A stretch of 32,348 nucleotides of DNA from Azolla pinnata (taxonomy: Eukaryota > Streptophyta > Polypodiopsida > Salviniales > Salviniaceae): the NCBI GenBank assembly GCA_037176905.1, contig JBBBWG010002948.1:1-32348 (forward strand), written 5' to 3'. Positions within the stretch are counted from its first letter, which is position 1, and every line of letters begins with the position of its first letter. A program made the translations under genes and the position numbers. Below the pieces are notes generated by a model. It was given only the letters and a program-made list of their open reading frames with translations. It had not been told where the DNA came from and made no database searches. Positions 10,183-22,829 of the stretch are shown in pieces.

Positions 10183-13100
10183 ATGGCCCTCGGCGTCACG
10201 ACCTTCTCCTCCCTCGCCTTCCCCTCTCCTCGCCTGTCCCCCCCCTTTCCTCGCCGCTTGAACCCTCGCAGAGCCTTTCCCTTGGCCTCGCCAGACGGGC
10301 GACGGCCGCGTCGCCACGCTGTTGCTTTCTGCTCCCTCGAGGATAGCTCGTCGCGCCGACGTGGACCGGGAAAAGGTTGGCCCGCCCGCGCTTTCTAATA
10401 TTCGCCTTTCGTTTTCGTGGCCTTTTTTGCCGCAACAGTTGATGGATTGACTCCATTCTCGGATTTCGCCACTCTTTGGATTCGATTAGTGTAATGATCA
10501 GCAATGTGCCCGCTTCAACACGGAACGCATCCCGTTGGAAGGAGCAGACATTGCATATTGTAAAATGGATTTGTTCTCCGTCGAAATGAGCTAGCAATGC
10601 AATATCAAGCTAGCAATGCAAGATCATCTTGAATTCTGACTTAACACAGATATCTCCACTTGTATGCCTATCGTGATATGCTTCATGTAATTTGGGTGAT
10701 ATTTTCTGTTTCAGATCATCTGTAAGTCACCTCAAAATCTAAGAAAAACAAATCACAGTTACACGTACTGATTTTAGCTGATCGACTTGACTGTAAATTG
10801 TAGTATACGAGATGGTTTTCAGCAAATAAAGTAGAGTTTTTCGGGAACATTCTTGTACTTCCCAACGTTTTCAGTAACTGCTAAAGTAAATTTATTTAAA
10901 CTACCGTTGATTATGCTTATCTATATATTTTTGATTATCAAAATACGTCTGAATGATGGACAGTATCACCAGTAATTGAAGATGAAGGTTTAGTGACTCC
11001 TAGTAGATTTTTATTGTTTGGACAATACTAAGCCTTGTTGTTTTGGTAGGAAATTTGCTCCAAGCAGCAGGTTCCATTGGATTAATGACTGCTTTCAGCA
11101 AAGGTCTTGTAAGTTCTAATGCGTGTGTACATAAGCGAATGAGTACACGTGCCGAATTTCATGCGATAAAGTTCTTAATGTTGTCATATGACACCACTAC
11201 AGGGTTTCCTTAGAGAAACTTTGCTTGCTGCAGTTTTCGGAGTTGGTCCAGTTATAACTGCATTCAAGTACTTCCACCATCTTTTTATTGGCTTTTAAAT
11301 TAGTAGTATGAATGCCATGTTATTTTTTACATTATCGTTAGGTGATGTTAATAGTTTTTGCTACTGCTTCACTTCTACTATGGTGATTGGGTACAAGAGG
11401 CTCGGGAACAATATGGAAGTTGAGAACAATCAACGACATGATTACAACATATTGAACCAATTTCTAGGCATCTCAGCCGTGAATAAAAATTCCCTAATAG
11501 TCACTGATGCAAAGATTTTGTGTTCCAAAGTGATAGATGTGGTGGAGATGTTATGAAAGTGAACAAATATAGAATGAATATAGAAAATTATTACCACAAA
11601 TTCTACCACAATATCACATCAATCTCAGAACAATAGCAACAAGGCTATGTAGAAGAATATTGTAAGGAGAAATAGAGACGCAGTCTATGGGATCATGAAA
11701 AAAAACACCAAAAGTTATTATCATAACTATGATAAGGCCACCTTACAAGGGCTTTAACAACCTTCTACCTTCCTTTTACTTCTTTCAAACTCTTATCTCC
11801 ATGCTACACACTTTTCCTTTTCTTCTCACTACCGTCCCTCTTCTATTCTTCTCCCTCAACCCTTCTTATGCAATCTTTTCCTGTCCTACATTTGCTCTGA
11901 TATAAATTATTATTTCTCATCATATTGCTTGGAATGTAGAGCCTTTAAATCCAAGCGCATATTTGAGTGTTAAATTTGGTCTCTATATAAACAAGTTACG
12001 CACATTTTATTTTAATTAAAAATTTTTCAGCCTATTTTTTTTCACTATGTTGAGCTTTCTTCTTTTCTCCACGCCTCTAACTTTTAATTTGGACTTTATG
12101 CAAAAGAGTTCTCCTATGAAATATCTCCCTGCTTAGATTCTTAGCTCATGTCCTTCTCCTTTGAATGGGAGCACTGCAATCTTAGTGGACTTAATAACTT
12201 GCCAATGCTTCCAATCTAGCAACGCATTTGTATGAAGGCAATAAACCCATGACTGAAGATAAGTGTAACATCCAGCAATTGAAAAACACTGAGATAAATC
12301 ATAGTGTTGTTATTTTTTCTACCACTTCAAGTTCTGACTTCATCTCTGCCAACTTCACTTGCTTTTGATTTGTGTTTCGACCCATCGTTCAGAATATATT
12401 TCTTCAACTTTCCCAAAAACTTTCATTGGTTCAATACCTTTGTAGCACGAAATCTTTGCTCCATGGTTACCTGCTTTCTATCTGTGTCATGCATCTATTG
12501 TCCAGAATATGTTTCTTCAGCATCCATATCAGCTTTCATCGGTTCACAACCTTAGGAGCACAAAAAATCTTTGCTTCATTATTACTTGCTTCTCATTTGT
12601 GTCTGCACCCGTTGTTCACAATATATTTCTTCAACTTACCTTGTCAATTTTTATTTCTACCTTTGGAACACAAAATCTTTGGTGGGTGGTTACTTGCTCT
12701 CCATTCGCGTTTCCACCCATTGGTCGCAACACCTTTCTTCAATTTTCAAATCAGCCCTTAATATGATTCATAAACTGAATATTTTTATACTGCTAGTTAA
12801 GTTATGGTTTTCTATTGCCCACTGTAAAGTTTGTACTTTTTATAAACTCCAGAATTAGGCCACAAAATGTATGTAATTGTGAATACAAGGGCAGAGGTTA
12901 GTTAGTGCACGAGGAAAGAGCAGGAGGGTAATGAAAGAACATGTATTGGCACTGGAATGGCCATTATGAGGCACTTTTTTTTGTGCTCATCAGAGAATGA
13001 ACCAGGCTATGTTCTATGAATACACATCTACTTCCTGCTCAATGTGTCCTGATAACTCTAAATCTTTTCATATTAGTTAAAGATCAAAATACTAGACAGA

Positions 13101-16100
13101 TACATAATAACCTATGGAAGATGGGGCGATAACAATTTGTCACTGAAGCAGAGTTGGGGATTGATCGTGACATTCTTGTAATGAACAGATAACTATCATT
13201 ATCTCTTGCTGCTGAAGATGCTCTCCTTCCTTTACAGATATATCCAGTATGGGTTTGCCTACCTTGGAGATCTTCAAACGGAAAAAAATAAATTTTTTGA
13301 GAGGAAAATTTTTAGATTTAGAAATAGAGAATCTTAGGCTATGCCTATTTCATTTTTTGTTCTCAAAGAAGAGGCGAAATTTAAGGTGTTATCTTTTAAT
13401 TAGGCTTGTAGGCCACTTTGATCTTTTTAAAAGAAGTCAATATAGCTTTCTTTCTTTTAACAAGTTTTTGATCATTGGACACGTTGTTGGCAAAAGAAAT
13501 GAATATTTTCTTCTCATGTTATCATTAATGCCTTTCTTGCAGTTACTCATCTGTTCTACCTGGGTTCTTCTTGACAATATTTGGAGGTATCAACCAGAAA
13601 AAGATCTCAGCTAAATTTCAAGCACATACGTGAATATTCTAATGTTGTCTATCTAATGGCTCATATTAATTGCAGGCATAAATGGTCCATTGCAAATAAC
13701 AACGATGTCTTTATTGAGGTAAGTATATCCTTGTAGTTGCAAAACAATCGCTCATATATTTACCCAGAGTATTAGATGAAGCTTTGGGAGATGTATAGTC
13801 TAGGTTTATGTATATTTGACTTGGCCACATTTTGTACAAACCAGTCTCTTATATGTAGACATGCGAAGATGTAGTGGAGATGAAGAAAGGCTCAACTTAC
13901 GTATGAAACTGAAGTAAAATACATGTGTGGTTTAATGAATATGTGCATTATATGCCACGAGAATATATAACAGTACATAAAACTTGAATTTGATTGAAAA
14001 TAGTTTTATGCTGAAGCTTTATCTTCAATTTTGCATTTTCAGTAAATATGGAAGAAAGGAAGGGCAAACTATACTGGGAAAGATTTCGACATTTATTGTT
14101 TTGGTCTGGACTTATCCTTGTTTTGTAAATGAATTTTTGATTAGATGATAAATCCTATAAAATTGTTAGTAAGAGACCCGTAACTCTATTCAGGTCACTG
14201 GAGTCGTCAGTGCCACTCTTTTCTTCTTCACAAGCAACATTATTGATGCTATAGCTCCAGGGTAATTATTCTTGCTTGCAAGAAAACGATAAAACTGTAT
14301 AATATGTTTATCTTTACACGGACGTTCCAGTCAAGGCATAAATCTGCACATCACATGCGTTTTGGGTTATAGAATGGTTGGTTTGGGTGCAGACTTTTGA
14401 TGGAATGCTCAAAAAGTGGTTCTATCACAAGGGATTTAGCAATACTTCAGGTAAAATGCATATAACATCTTAGGATGAAGGTAACAACTCCATCAATTAT
14501 GCCTTCTCTTTATTTGCGTAGAACAACTTATAGATTTCACAGACCTATTTTTGGCTGACAATTCTTTTTCAGTTGAGAATAATGGCTCCATGTGCAATAC
14601 TAGCTGGTCTGATAGGTGTGGGCTTTGGCACCTTAAGGTCAGTAATTGTAAATCTTAAGAGCTTTAACTTCTTTATTTTTTAATCTGCATGAGTGAGATT
14701 TCATTCATGATTCACTAGTGAGATTATGTATTTATTATAATCTATTTTGCTTCTTTGGTTGGTTAAGTGATTCGTTGTTCTCCATAATTCATATCTGTAA
14801 CATTAGTTATTGTAAGTATTGTGTAATTAAAACCAAGTTAACATATATCAGGTATGTATTCATCAAAATGGTGAAGCATCATTTTAAAATAGACGGTGAG
14901 GGGGTGATGTTGTGCTTTGTAGACAAACAAGAAATCTGCATAAGACTTCTGGCTTTTACAGTTGGTTTATTGTAAGTTGCGCCATACCTTTTTTATTACC
15001 TTCTTTGGAACTTTCACTATTTGGCCCAAAATTTTGTTTGAAATCTGCAATGATTTATGTTTGATTCTACATATACCTGTAATATTAACTTGATGAAGGA
15101 TATAGTCAGAAATATTTACTGGACAGTATTCCGTATGTACAGAGGTTAGCTGGCAGACTATATCAGAGTGAAAATCTTGTATACTATACATTCAACAATG
15201 TGAGGTGTAAAGACACATGACTAAACTATGGATGCAATGCAAGCCTCAAGAAGGCAGTATACCTGCTGGTATTTATATGAGCTAAATTTTATTCATGTAA
15301 CCTCACTGAAAACTCGTCTGCTGGCCAATTAAAATCTTCTTACGATTGTTTTTGTGGTTGTTCATGTCCCCTCATATATCTTGGGAAATCTTTGTGTTGA
15401 TATCACTTGGTTTTCTCCTTAAATTATTTATATTGGCTATTTGTATGATTTTATATTTTTTCATCTTAGTTCACATGCAATACATATATTTACTTATTTG
15501 TTTTATTGTTGCCATGACAGTACAGCTGGAGTTTATGACGTGTTGACGTTAAGTCCAAGCCTGTCCAGCCTATCCATAATTGTTGTGGTATGTAGACTGT
15601 TCTCCAATATTTCATGTTACAAGGTTTTGTCTGTTGATATGATATATTTATGAATGTGTAAAATATTCCTTGGTTGAATTAACAGAGAAAGGGAGAAAGA
15701 AATATATATTAACATATTTCAAGGTGCTTGAATGGTCAGTGAAGCCAAACAGAAGGTTAAATCTCACAGTGTTGTGTGTCTTTAAGATCAACAAACCAAA
15801 ATAATTGGAAGTAAAACTTGAAATTAAAGATGCAAGAATGTTGTTATCTACACATCCGAGATTCTGTGAAAATTCTGGCTTTAAACTGAAACTTCTATAT
15901 CTGAACAATCTCCTTAGGCAAATCCAAATTGGATAGATATCTAAAGTGAGGAAAGAATGTTAGACAGTAGGATATAATGACCTATACTTGTTCATGAGGG
16001 GTGGCAAGACCATATTTTAGATGAGATACCTTGTTTGCTATTGCCCCTATTATTTCTTAGAAAATACTACAATGGCATACATAGCGTTTTTTTCATTTTC

Positions 16101-19100
16101 AGAACTGCCATGTGATTGAACCATTCTTCCAGTTCAATATACCAGTATTGAATGTTTTGGGGGAGGGATGCCTTCAGTGCTTTGTGATAATGCCCTTTAT
16201 TTGTTAATGACATGAGAGGGTTGAAAGAAAATTTATTAGCATGCTTGAGTACTTCTGCAAAAGATGCATAATGATTTTCTTTTTCTAAAGGACAGTTATT
16301 CATAAGTAATCATCCTTTGGTCTAGTTATATCTTTCTTTCTTTGTAAGCTCATTTTGGCCTCTTAGATGTTAATATATCTTTTCTTCTTTCTCCCTCTCT
16401 TTGATAAAGGTGATTATGTACACAACTTTTCATGGTATTTATAACCGCTCCTTTGGTAATTCTACTATGGGTGAGTATTTAACATTTTTCTGGATAAGTC
16501 ATAATCTACATATCAGAGACTGTACAAATTTGACAATGTTTTTGTTAGGAGCTGTTTCTCTTGCATCAGGCGTAGTGATTGGGGCGTTTTGTCAATTACT
16601 TTGGCAGGTACTTCAGTTTTAATCAACATTTCTGGGTGGAGGTTAATAACTTGTACTTGGCATGGTATGAAGGCTCTATCATTAAATACAGCCTCTTGAG
16701 TATTATTCTACTGCAGGCCAGGGCACATTATGATTTGGGTTTTCCTTTTTTGAGATTTCAATCGGTGAACCCATTTATGGACAAGGATATCCATGAGGTT
16801 AGTCCTAAACATCAATCCATATAGATATTATATGTGTACTACATGAAAGTGTTGGAAATATTTTAACCAAAGCAGTAGTGAGAGTTGTTGTAGAGCCCTT
16901 ACCACCAGTATCAACAGTGTCCGTAAAAGTAGTTGTTTCAATACCTAAAACAGAGCAGGGACTTAATGGTGGCACCTCCCTTTAGAGAATAGAAATGATC
17001 TGTACTCAGTGAGGAAAGGTATGATAAAGCTAATGGAGAAAACATAAAATCTTGCATGTATTTGTCAACAGAGGCTTATTTCCCTGGTCATGTAAGTTTT
17101 AACTTTTATTAATAAAATTTCTGCTCTATTGCCTGTCATAAGATTTCCAGGAAAGTGATTGGAATGCAAACACTGATTGTACTTGAAACTGTTGTTTCTA
17201 GAATTGAGCGAATGCAAACACAAAAATTTCTGTTTACATTTATATGCACCAGAAGATCAACACACAACAGCTGTAGCCACAGAATTTGGCATATTCCTCG
17301 GCAAATAGATGCCATTAGAGTCTAAGGGTCCCTTGAGCATGCATACGAGCTGGGGAAGATGCCATATTCTCCTCAGGTTCAAGGGAACTGAAGTGGAATC
17401 ATACATAGATGATCTATTGTAACCCCATCTCGAAAGGCTGCCTCTTTGAAGTAGAAGAATAATTTCAAAAGACCTGGGGAAAATAACTATCCGTTGACCT
17501 GTTCAGTTGACAAATCTGGTTAAGCATAACCTCAAAATATGGCTTATGCATTCTCAAAACAAAATTTCAAACAGGCTTGGATTCTACAAACACAATTACA
17601 ATAGTTCTCTTTTTATGCTGGTATTGTGAAAGTTTTATAAAACCATCGTTCTCACTCTATGAACTTCTAAACGAGTTTAAGTGGTTGGAATAATGCCAGA
17701 ATTCATTCAAGCTATATAAAAATGTCGTCGAGACATTTAACTGTAATAAACATTGCATTATATAATATTTGGTTGACTTAGATGAACAAAACTCTTCATC
17801 AGTAGAATCAGTATGAGGAAGTCTATGGCAGAAAGAGAAGTGTTGGCATGATCTTTGGTGCTAAGAGAAGTCACACACCAGTTCAGCGCTAGTTTCTGCT
17901 TTTGGGTCATGATCAACAGTAGGTTAAAAATAAGGGTCAAGCAGCCTACGGTTGGGTAAAAAAAGCTTGCCACTTGGTTCAATTATGTGGTATTCTTCAG
18001 CAGCTTTCATTTTAACACTTATAAGCAACTTGAAAGGCCTTGAAGATGATTTTGCTTTCAAGTGCTTGTAAAGAAAAACGGAAATAGCTCTGAATTTCTT
18101 TTTCTTTTAATTGAATTTATTCACTTAGCTAGTCCCTTCATGTTCATTTAGAGGTTACATTAGGATAAGAGAGTAAAGGTGGGGCATTCCATAGTTCTAC
18201 TCTTGTAATACTGTGATTGAGCAGCTATCATGTATAATTGCGTTTTTGTATATGAGGGTCTTGTTAACGACACCTCCAAACATTCTAGTGTAGTTTTGTT
18301 TGTGTTTCAAAATGCACAGATTCTTACGCTTTCTAATGTGCAGATCTCAATGGTTCTTTTTCCTGCGATTCTGGGATCTAGCATGCTACAGCTTGCAACA
18401 TTAACAGATTTATACTTTGCATCATTTCTTCCAGGAGCAGCTGCAGGGCTTGGGTGTGAGTGATACAACTATGACCATATCTATGTCTTTTTTATTCTTG
18501 TAATATTGCTAAGATGAATATTTGTGTATGCTAGCTACCATCCAGTAATTCATGCTATTTAATACTGTGTTATGATCTTTACTTTTGACGATCCCTAAGA
18601 TAATGATCTCTCAAGTACTTGGCCATAATATCTCTGAAATGGTATTCGATGCAGCAGAATGTCATTTGGATTATTCGTATAATAGGGAAGTTGAAGCTGG
18701 AGCCTCTAGAGAGAACACTGATGAAGCTCGACATGTATGTGACAGTCTCAAAATGTCTTTTGGCTTGCCCGTAGGAAATGCATTTCATATTTCTCAACAT
18801 CCCATGCTGATGGGTGCTAAAATCAAACTCAAAATAGCTAGCACTGGCAGTGTTCTGGCTCAGCATTAATAACTCGCTTAATGACAACACCTGCACTATC
18901 ATGATACAAATTAATACATGGAGCCATGTGGAAAATTAGCTCCTTAATAGCTTGTATGCGTTTCCTTCTTAGTTAGTAAAAAAACATCATTGTGAAAATT
19001 ATGGATGCAAATATTGGGTCAGCTCTCTTGGGGACTCTTTGTGTATAGCACATTGAAAAGTTGAAATCTAGGTCCAAAAATTTAGGACGACTAACAGGGA

Positions 19101-21558
19101 AAAACATTTGAAATTTATCTAACAAATTTGATTCCCCGAAATAAAATAATCTTTCTTGCTTTGTCTCCCTTTCAGAATGTCCGCTATAAAAAACCAGTGA
19201 GATTGTTTCCGTACTACTCTGAGTGGATCCTTAAACTCAGTCCGAGTTGCAGTTACACATTATACTGAAAGAAGGATAACATATATTTCCAATTAAATTA
19301 TAAGATTCCACTCATTTATGTGTTTTCATGTACTGTGACTTTGTTTCTTTATGTGAATGTGCATTAAGATTATGTACAAATTATAATAACAATGTTCACT
19401 ATTCCATGCAGATGCAAATCTTCTTGTCATGGCACCACTTGGTATCTTGTCGAGCTCAATCATATTGCCAATGATATCTTTATTTGCTAGATTCTTAGAG
19501 GTACATGGTTGAGCCAAAAATTTCTTGATGAAATCCAGGATCAGTATTAGTGCATTACTTTAAGTGTTTCGATGTTAACAATTATATAACATAGCAAATT
19601 TGCAAAAATAATGTTAGGTTTCTCAGCTTCTTTGATTATTATAAATATCTCGGAAGAGCCCAATGAAGAAGTGCTGCCGTCCTATCCATTTCTGATAATG
19701 ATGCTTTCATGCAGAATCAAGACAGCCATGTGCATTTTGAGAGCGTTTTCATGTTCTATCAAGTTCAGTGTTTGAAGAAATCAGCATGAAATTTTTCACA
19801 TGTTAGGACTTTCTCCACTGCAAGTTTCTTAACCATCTAATTTTTATGCTCTACAAAAGAATAAATTCAAATGGAGCAGTGAGGTCCTATCCGATGAGTA
19901 AATGAGTTTGTTGCCATAGATAATGGCAGCTTTCAAGGCGATTGGATATAAATATGCACCTACAGAGTGAGGATGCTTCTAGGACACAATGGTTGGAACC
20001 TTGAATGCATAAACAACTGCCTTGAAATAGGAAATACAGTCATTCCCTATTTTACAGTGTTTGTAATGCCTTGATTTAGGCAATATAGTCATTTCATATT
20101 TTGCATATCTAAATTTCTCTATAGGATTCTTTTATTCTATTCAATTACATTTCAACTAATTTTCTTATACAATAGCGATAGGCTCATAACTCTCCGATCT
20201 GATATCAATTTCCACAAAATTGAAAATGGTTTAAAATGTGGGTATTTACAGATAGATATATGAATGAAAATCTCTGATGGCTACAAAACAAGTTCTTTTT
20301 TATTTCAAGAAAAATGAATTCAATTGTTGGTTTTTCATTACAGCCTCCAGATTTTGCTGAATTGAAAGATAGACTCAGTGAATCACTTCTCTTAGCTCTG
20401 GTATACATACTTTGTACGAAATGGAAATGTCCTCTCCATTTTATTCATTGTCTCATTTTCAAGAAAACGTTGTGCAGGTGACAAGTCTATCAATGACAGC
20501 AATAGTGCTTCCTCTTTCAAAACCAATAGTGGAAGTTGCTTTGCAACGTTTGTCTTTTAGTGCATCAGCATCCATTATGGTCTCTTCTATATTGTCATAT
20601 TGTAAGAATGCATACACCTTCCTTTTTTGTCTTTATGTGAATTCAGAGCAAGTAGATCTCAGTGTCTTTGAATATTCTAGATATTGCTGGCTCAGCAGTT
20701 TACCTTGTGAGAGAGATCTTTATACAACTGTTTTACATTCTTGGTGATGGGAAGACACCTTTTTGCATCAGCATTGCTGCGATTGCTATAAATGCTCTAC
20801 TTGACTGGATTTTCATCAGAGCGTTTTCCTTTGGTCCTGAAGGTTTGGTAGGTTCAGTGAATCAATCTGCAGGGTTAATGTGGCCTTGATCTTGTGATAT
20901 AACCTCGATGATTTCTTATATTTAAGGTTCTTGCAACTACACTTGTGCATGCCGTATCGATTGTCGCGTTGGTTGCAATTCTTAATCTTAAACTAGATGG
21001 TAACTGTTTCTGTAAGCCAAACTTTTTAATAAACTAAAAGACTTGTTTTGAAATTAATTTCTTCTATATTGTATTATCAGGATTGCCCCTTCAAAAATGG
21101 TTGTACTTTTGCTGTATAACCATTGGAGCATCAATCATATCAGGTGGTGCAACTGAACTAGCCTACAAATGGGGGTATGGTGCATTACTGCAATTAAGGT
21201 ATGCTAAACTAGTAGAGTAATTCATATTTACAATCATGAATGAGAACCAATATTGAAGGATAGCAAATATGGTTGAACTGAATTGCCGCTCATCCATTAT
21301 GTTAATCAAAATAATTCAGTGTATCGTCGAAAATGAGAGAGATTATATAACTGATTTTATTATCTTTGGTGTCACCTTGAGCTCAGACGTCCAATTCTTT
21401 TCCAATGCAGGGTATCGCTGATGGTGAAAGTTTGGTCAATACTCTTTGCAGGCTGTGTTAGCCTATTAACTTTCTGCCTGGTTTTATGCATATTTGGGCA
21501 AACAGAAATTCAAACCTTGAAAAGATTATTCAACCTGCAAGTACAGAATCAGACATAG
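10183..21558 (+). CDS. MURJ: Plastid MurJ/MviN-type lipid II flippase, 21 exons, 603 aa
   Basis: Role by family: a polytopic MOP-superfamily flippase that moves lipid II, here presumably across the plastid inner envelope. Exons: 10183-10375, 11050-11108, 11203-11267, 13543-13586, 13676-13718, 14043-14103, 14194-14261, 14393-14450, 14573-14637, 15521-15587, 16410-16470, 16549-16607, 16717-16797, 18344-18455, 19412-19500, 20344-20400, 20478-20601, 20681-20847, 20927-20999, 21081-21198, 21411-21558. All introns are GT-AG and the phases close exactly (1812 nt with stop). Residues 1-64 are Ser/Arg/Pro-rich with few acids, a likely transit peptide. Cyanobacterial-MurJ-like landmarks: GFLRETLLAAVFGVG from 85, GGINGP about 120-125, IDAIAPG 172-178, LSPSLSS 229-235, and GDGKTP 457-462 before a hydrophobic segment. 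Hydrophobic segments run through to the end, as in the 14-helix family. The ATG at 10183 follows a GCCATC run and is preferred over the upstream ATG, which meets a stop after five codons. I see no frame break. A MATE transporter was considered, but these landmarks are MurJ-specific. Confidence 0.88.
12310..12760. repeat. 110-bp tandem repeats in MurJ intron 3
   Basis: Units start near 12361, 12473, 12588 and 12696 (spacings 112, 115 and 108), with a partial unit before the first. Each shows GCTT(T/C)-like, TTTGTGT, TTCA(G/C)AATAT(A/G)TTTCTTCA and, in the inner units, AGCAC(G/A)AAATCTTTG-like text in the same order. Divergence is considerable and the unit lengths are not kept in frame, so the long open frames across it are by-products. 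Confidence 0.8.
16798..18343. other. MurJ intron 13, no internal gene seen
   Basis: This 1.5-kb intron has a normal donor (GTTAGT) and acceptor (TGTGCAG). A few short open frames exist on both strands, but none has a recognisable motif. I see no tandem repeat or element boundary in it. Confidence 0.6.
18456..20343. other. MurJ introns 14 and 15, no internal gene seen
   Basis: The introns flank the 89-nt exon at 19412-19500. The donor of the upstream exon is set at GTGAGT (18456), because only that site keeps the frame and yields G-Y-A-N-L-L, the family-like join. A 94-codon open frame at 18585-18869 has no matching splice sites or family resemblance. The rest is AT-rich sequence without visible structure. 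Confidence 0.6.
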
Positions 21559-22825
21559 CCTTTGTTAACACAGTGTACAGGAAGTGCTGTAGCTCAATGC
21601 TTGCGTAGTTCTGGTGATTTCTGGAAGCAGTGGGATTGTCAGCTTATGCTGGGGAGTTTCTTTGAGAGATCATCCATGTTAGTGTCTAACCATGAAAAAT
21701 TCTCCGTTCTTTGTTCTTTTCCCCAATTCAATGTACACTTTTTTAACCACCATTATAGATGCTCCATGTGGAGCACACAGATTCAGTAGGGGTCTCTGGT
21801 TAGCTGTTTCTTATCTGAGATGTATATTCCTAGTGGTTTGTTTTTCTTTCTTGCAAGGTTATGTATTGATGTCAAAACCTGCAAGTTTAGCCAAAATGTT
21901 TTCAAAGACTAAGTCCATGTACTTTATAGGGTAATGAAGATTGAGAGTAAACAGTTTTGGTACGAAATTGATTTTGCCTGTTATCCTGTGATTTTCACGT
22001 GTTGACAAAATGTGATAATCTTTGGATTGGGAGCTTAAAGAAGTGATACAGGTGGTGGAATAATGGAGCTGCGTGGGTTGTAGTACAGAGTTGAGAGTTG
22101 AAAGCACTGGTCCAAATTGTGATCACATGAGTTCTTGTGTATCATTTCAGCGTGTTTATCTCAGCTGAAAATGGATGTTGTTTTTAGTTGAATATTGAAG
22201 TAACACTCATGTGACATAATATATGATTTTCACGTGCATTTGGACCTAATGAGTTGTCGTGAGTAATGTGTTGTCTACAATAAATCTATTTATGATTACC
22301 TCTCTTTCTATTTTCAACCTTATTTGCATATATATATATCTCTTAATATTGAGAAACTATTTCTGTATGAGCCCGCCTTTTAATCCAAGTTAGAAAGAGG
22401 AGGTTAGTTTTGCAATATTTTTCCTTGGATGATATTGCATTATACTTAAAGCTTTGTCTAAAACCTAGTGAAAAACGAACAGAAGAAAGAGTACATAGTA
22501 CATGCGACTTATATCATGTTGTCTCATTGAAACCTTACACAGGAGAAACTTTAAGGAAAATACACTTATTAAAAGAAAAAGGTATAATTATAAGCTAATT
22601 TATGGGATAACTTCGCTATTCTTGAAGAGTAATATATTGACCTTTAAGATCTAATATTAATGGGACAAAAGTTTGGGTGGTGTTACCCTTGATTTGTATA
22701 TATCTCTCATCTTTCTCATGCTAATGCCTAGCACAAACATTTTAAAACTGTTAGTTGGTGAAGATAAATCTGCAAGAGTTTTGCTAGAATTCTTTCAGTA
22801 CTTGGTTAAATTGGGCTGTTGACTT
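21559..22825. other. Spacer between the MurJ and NusG-like genes
   Basis: It contains the MurJ 3' untranslated region. An AATAAA at 22279-22284 is a possible but distant polyadenylation signal. Around 22440-22570 there is text resembling a motif common in dispersed plant repeats (AAAACCTAGTGAAAAAC, then CATTGAAACCTT and AGGAGAAACTTTAAGGAAAA), which I cannot assign to a named family. No gene is supportable. Confidence 0.5.
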
Positions 22826-22829
22826 GCAA

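Noticed and set aside
10196..10597. 133-codon minus-strand frame over MurJ exon 1
   Set aside because: Shadow of the GC-rich exon on the opposite strand. It is Arg/Gly-rich with no domain.
12304..12858. Several overlapping frames of 83-129 codons
   Set aside because: They lie in MurJ intron 3 and follow the 110-bp repeat. Unit length is not a multiple of three, and no family was recognised.
16067..16303. 78-codon minus-strand frame with fairly protein-like composition
   Set aside because: Sits in MurJ intron 10. No domain, partner exon or promoter could be found. A decayed gene fragment remains possible.
18344..18453. Alternative donor GTGTGA two bases earlier in MurJ exon 14
   Set aside because: It would shift the frame into G-C-K-S. 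The GTGAGT donor at 18456 restores G-Y-A-N-L-L and the total phase.
18585..18869. 94-codon plus-strand frame in MurJ intron 14, with a 107-codon antisense frame over it
   Set aside because: Including it would break the G-Y-A-N join that matches the family, and no splice sites fit its ends.
10183..21558. MATE/DETOXIFICATION transporter as the identity of the large membrane gene
   Set aside because: Same superfamily, but the GFLRE...FGVG start, the GGINGP motif and the overall order match MurJ, not MATE.
22410..22598. 62-codon frame after MurJ
   Set aside because: Text resembles a dispersed plant repeat rather than a gene, with no supporting exon.
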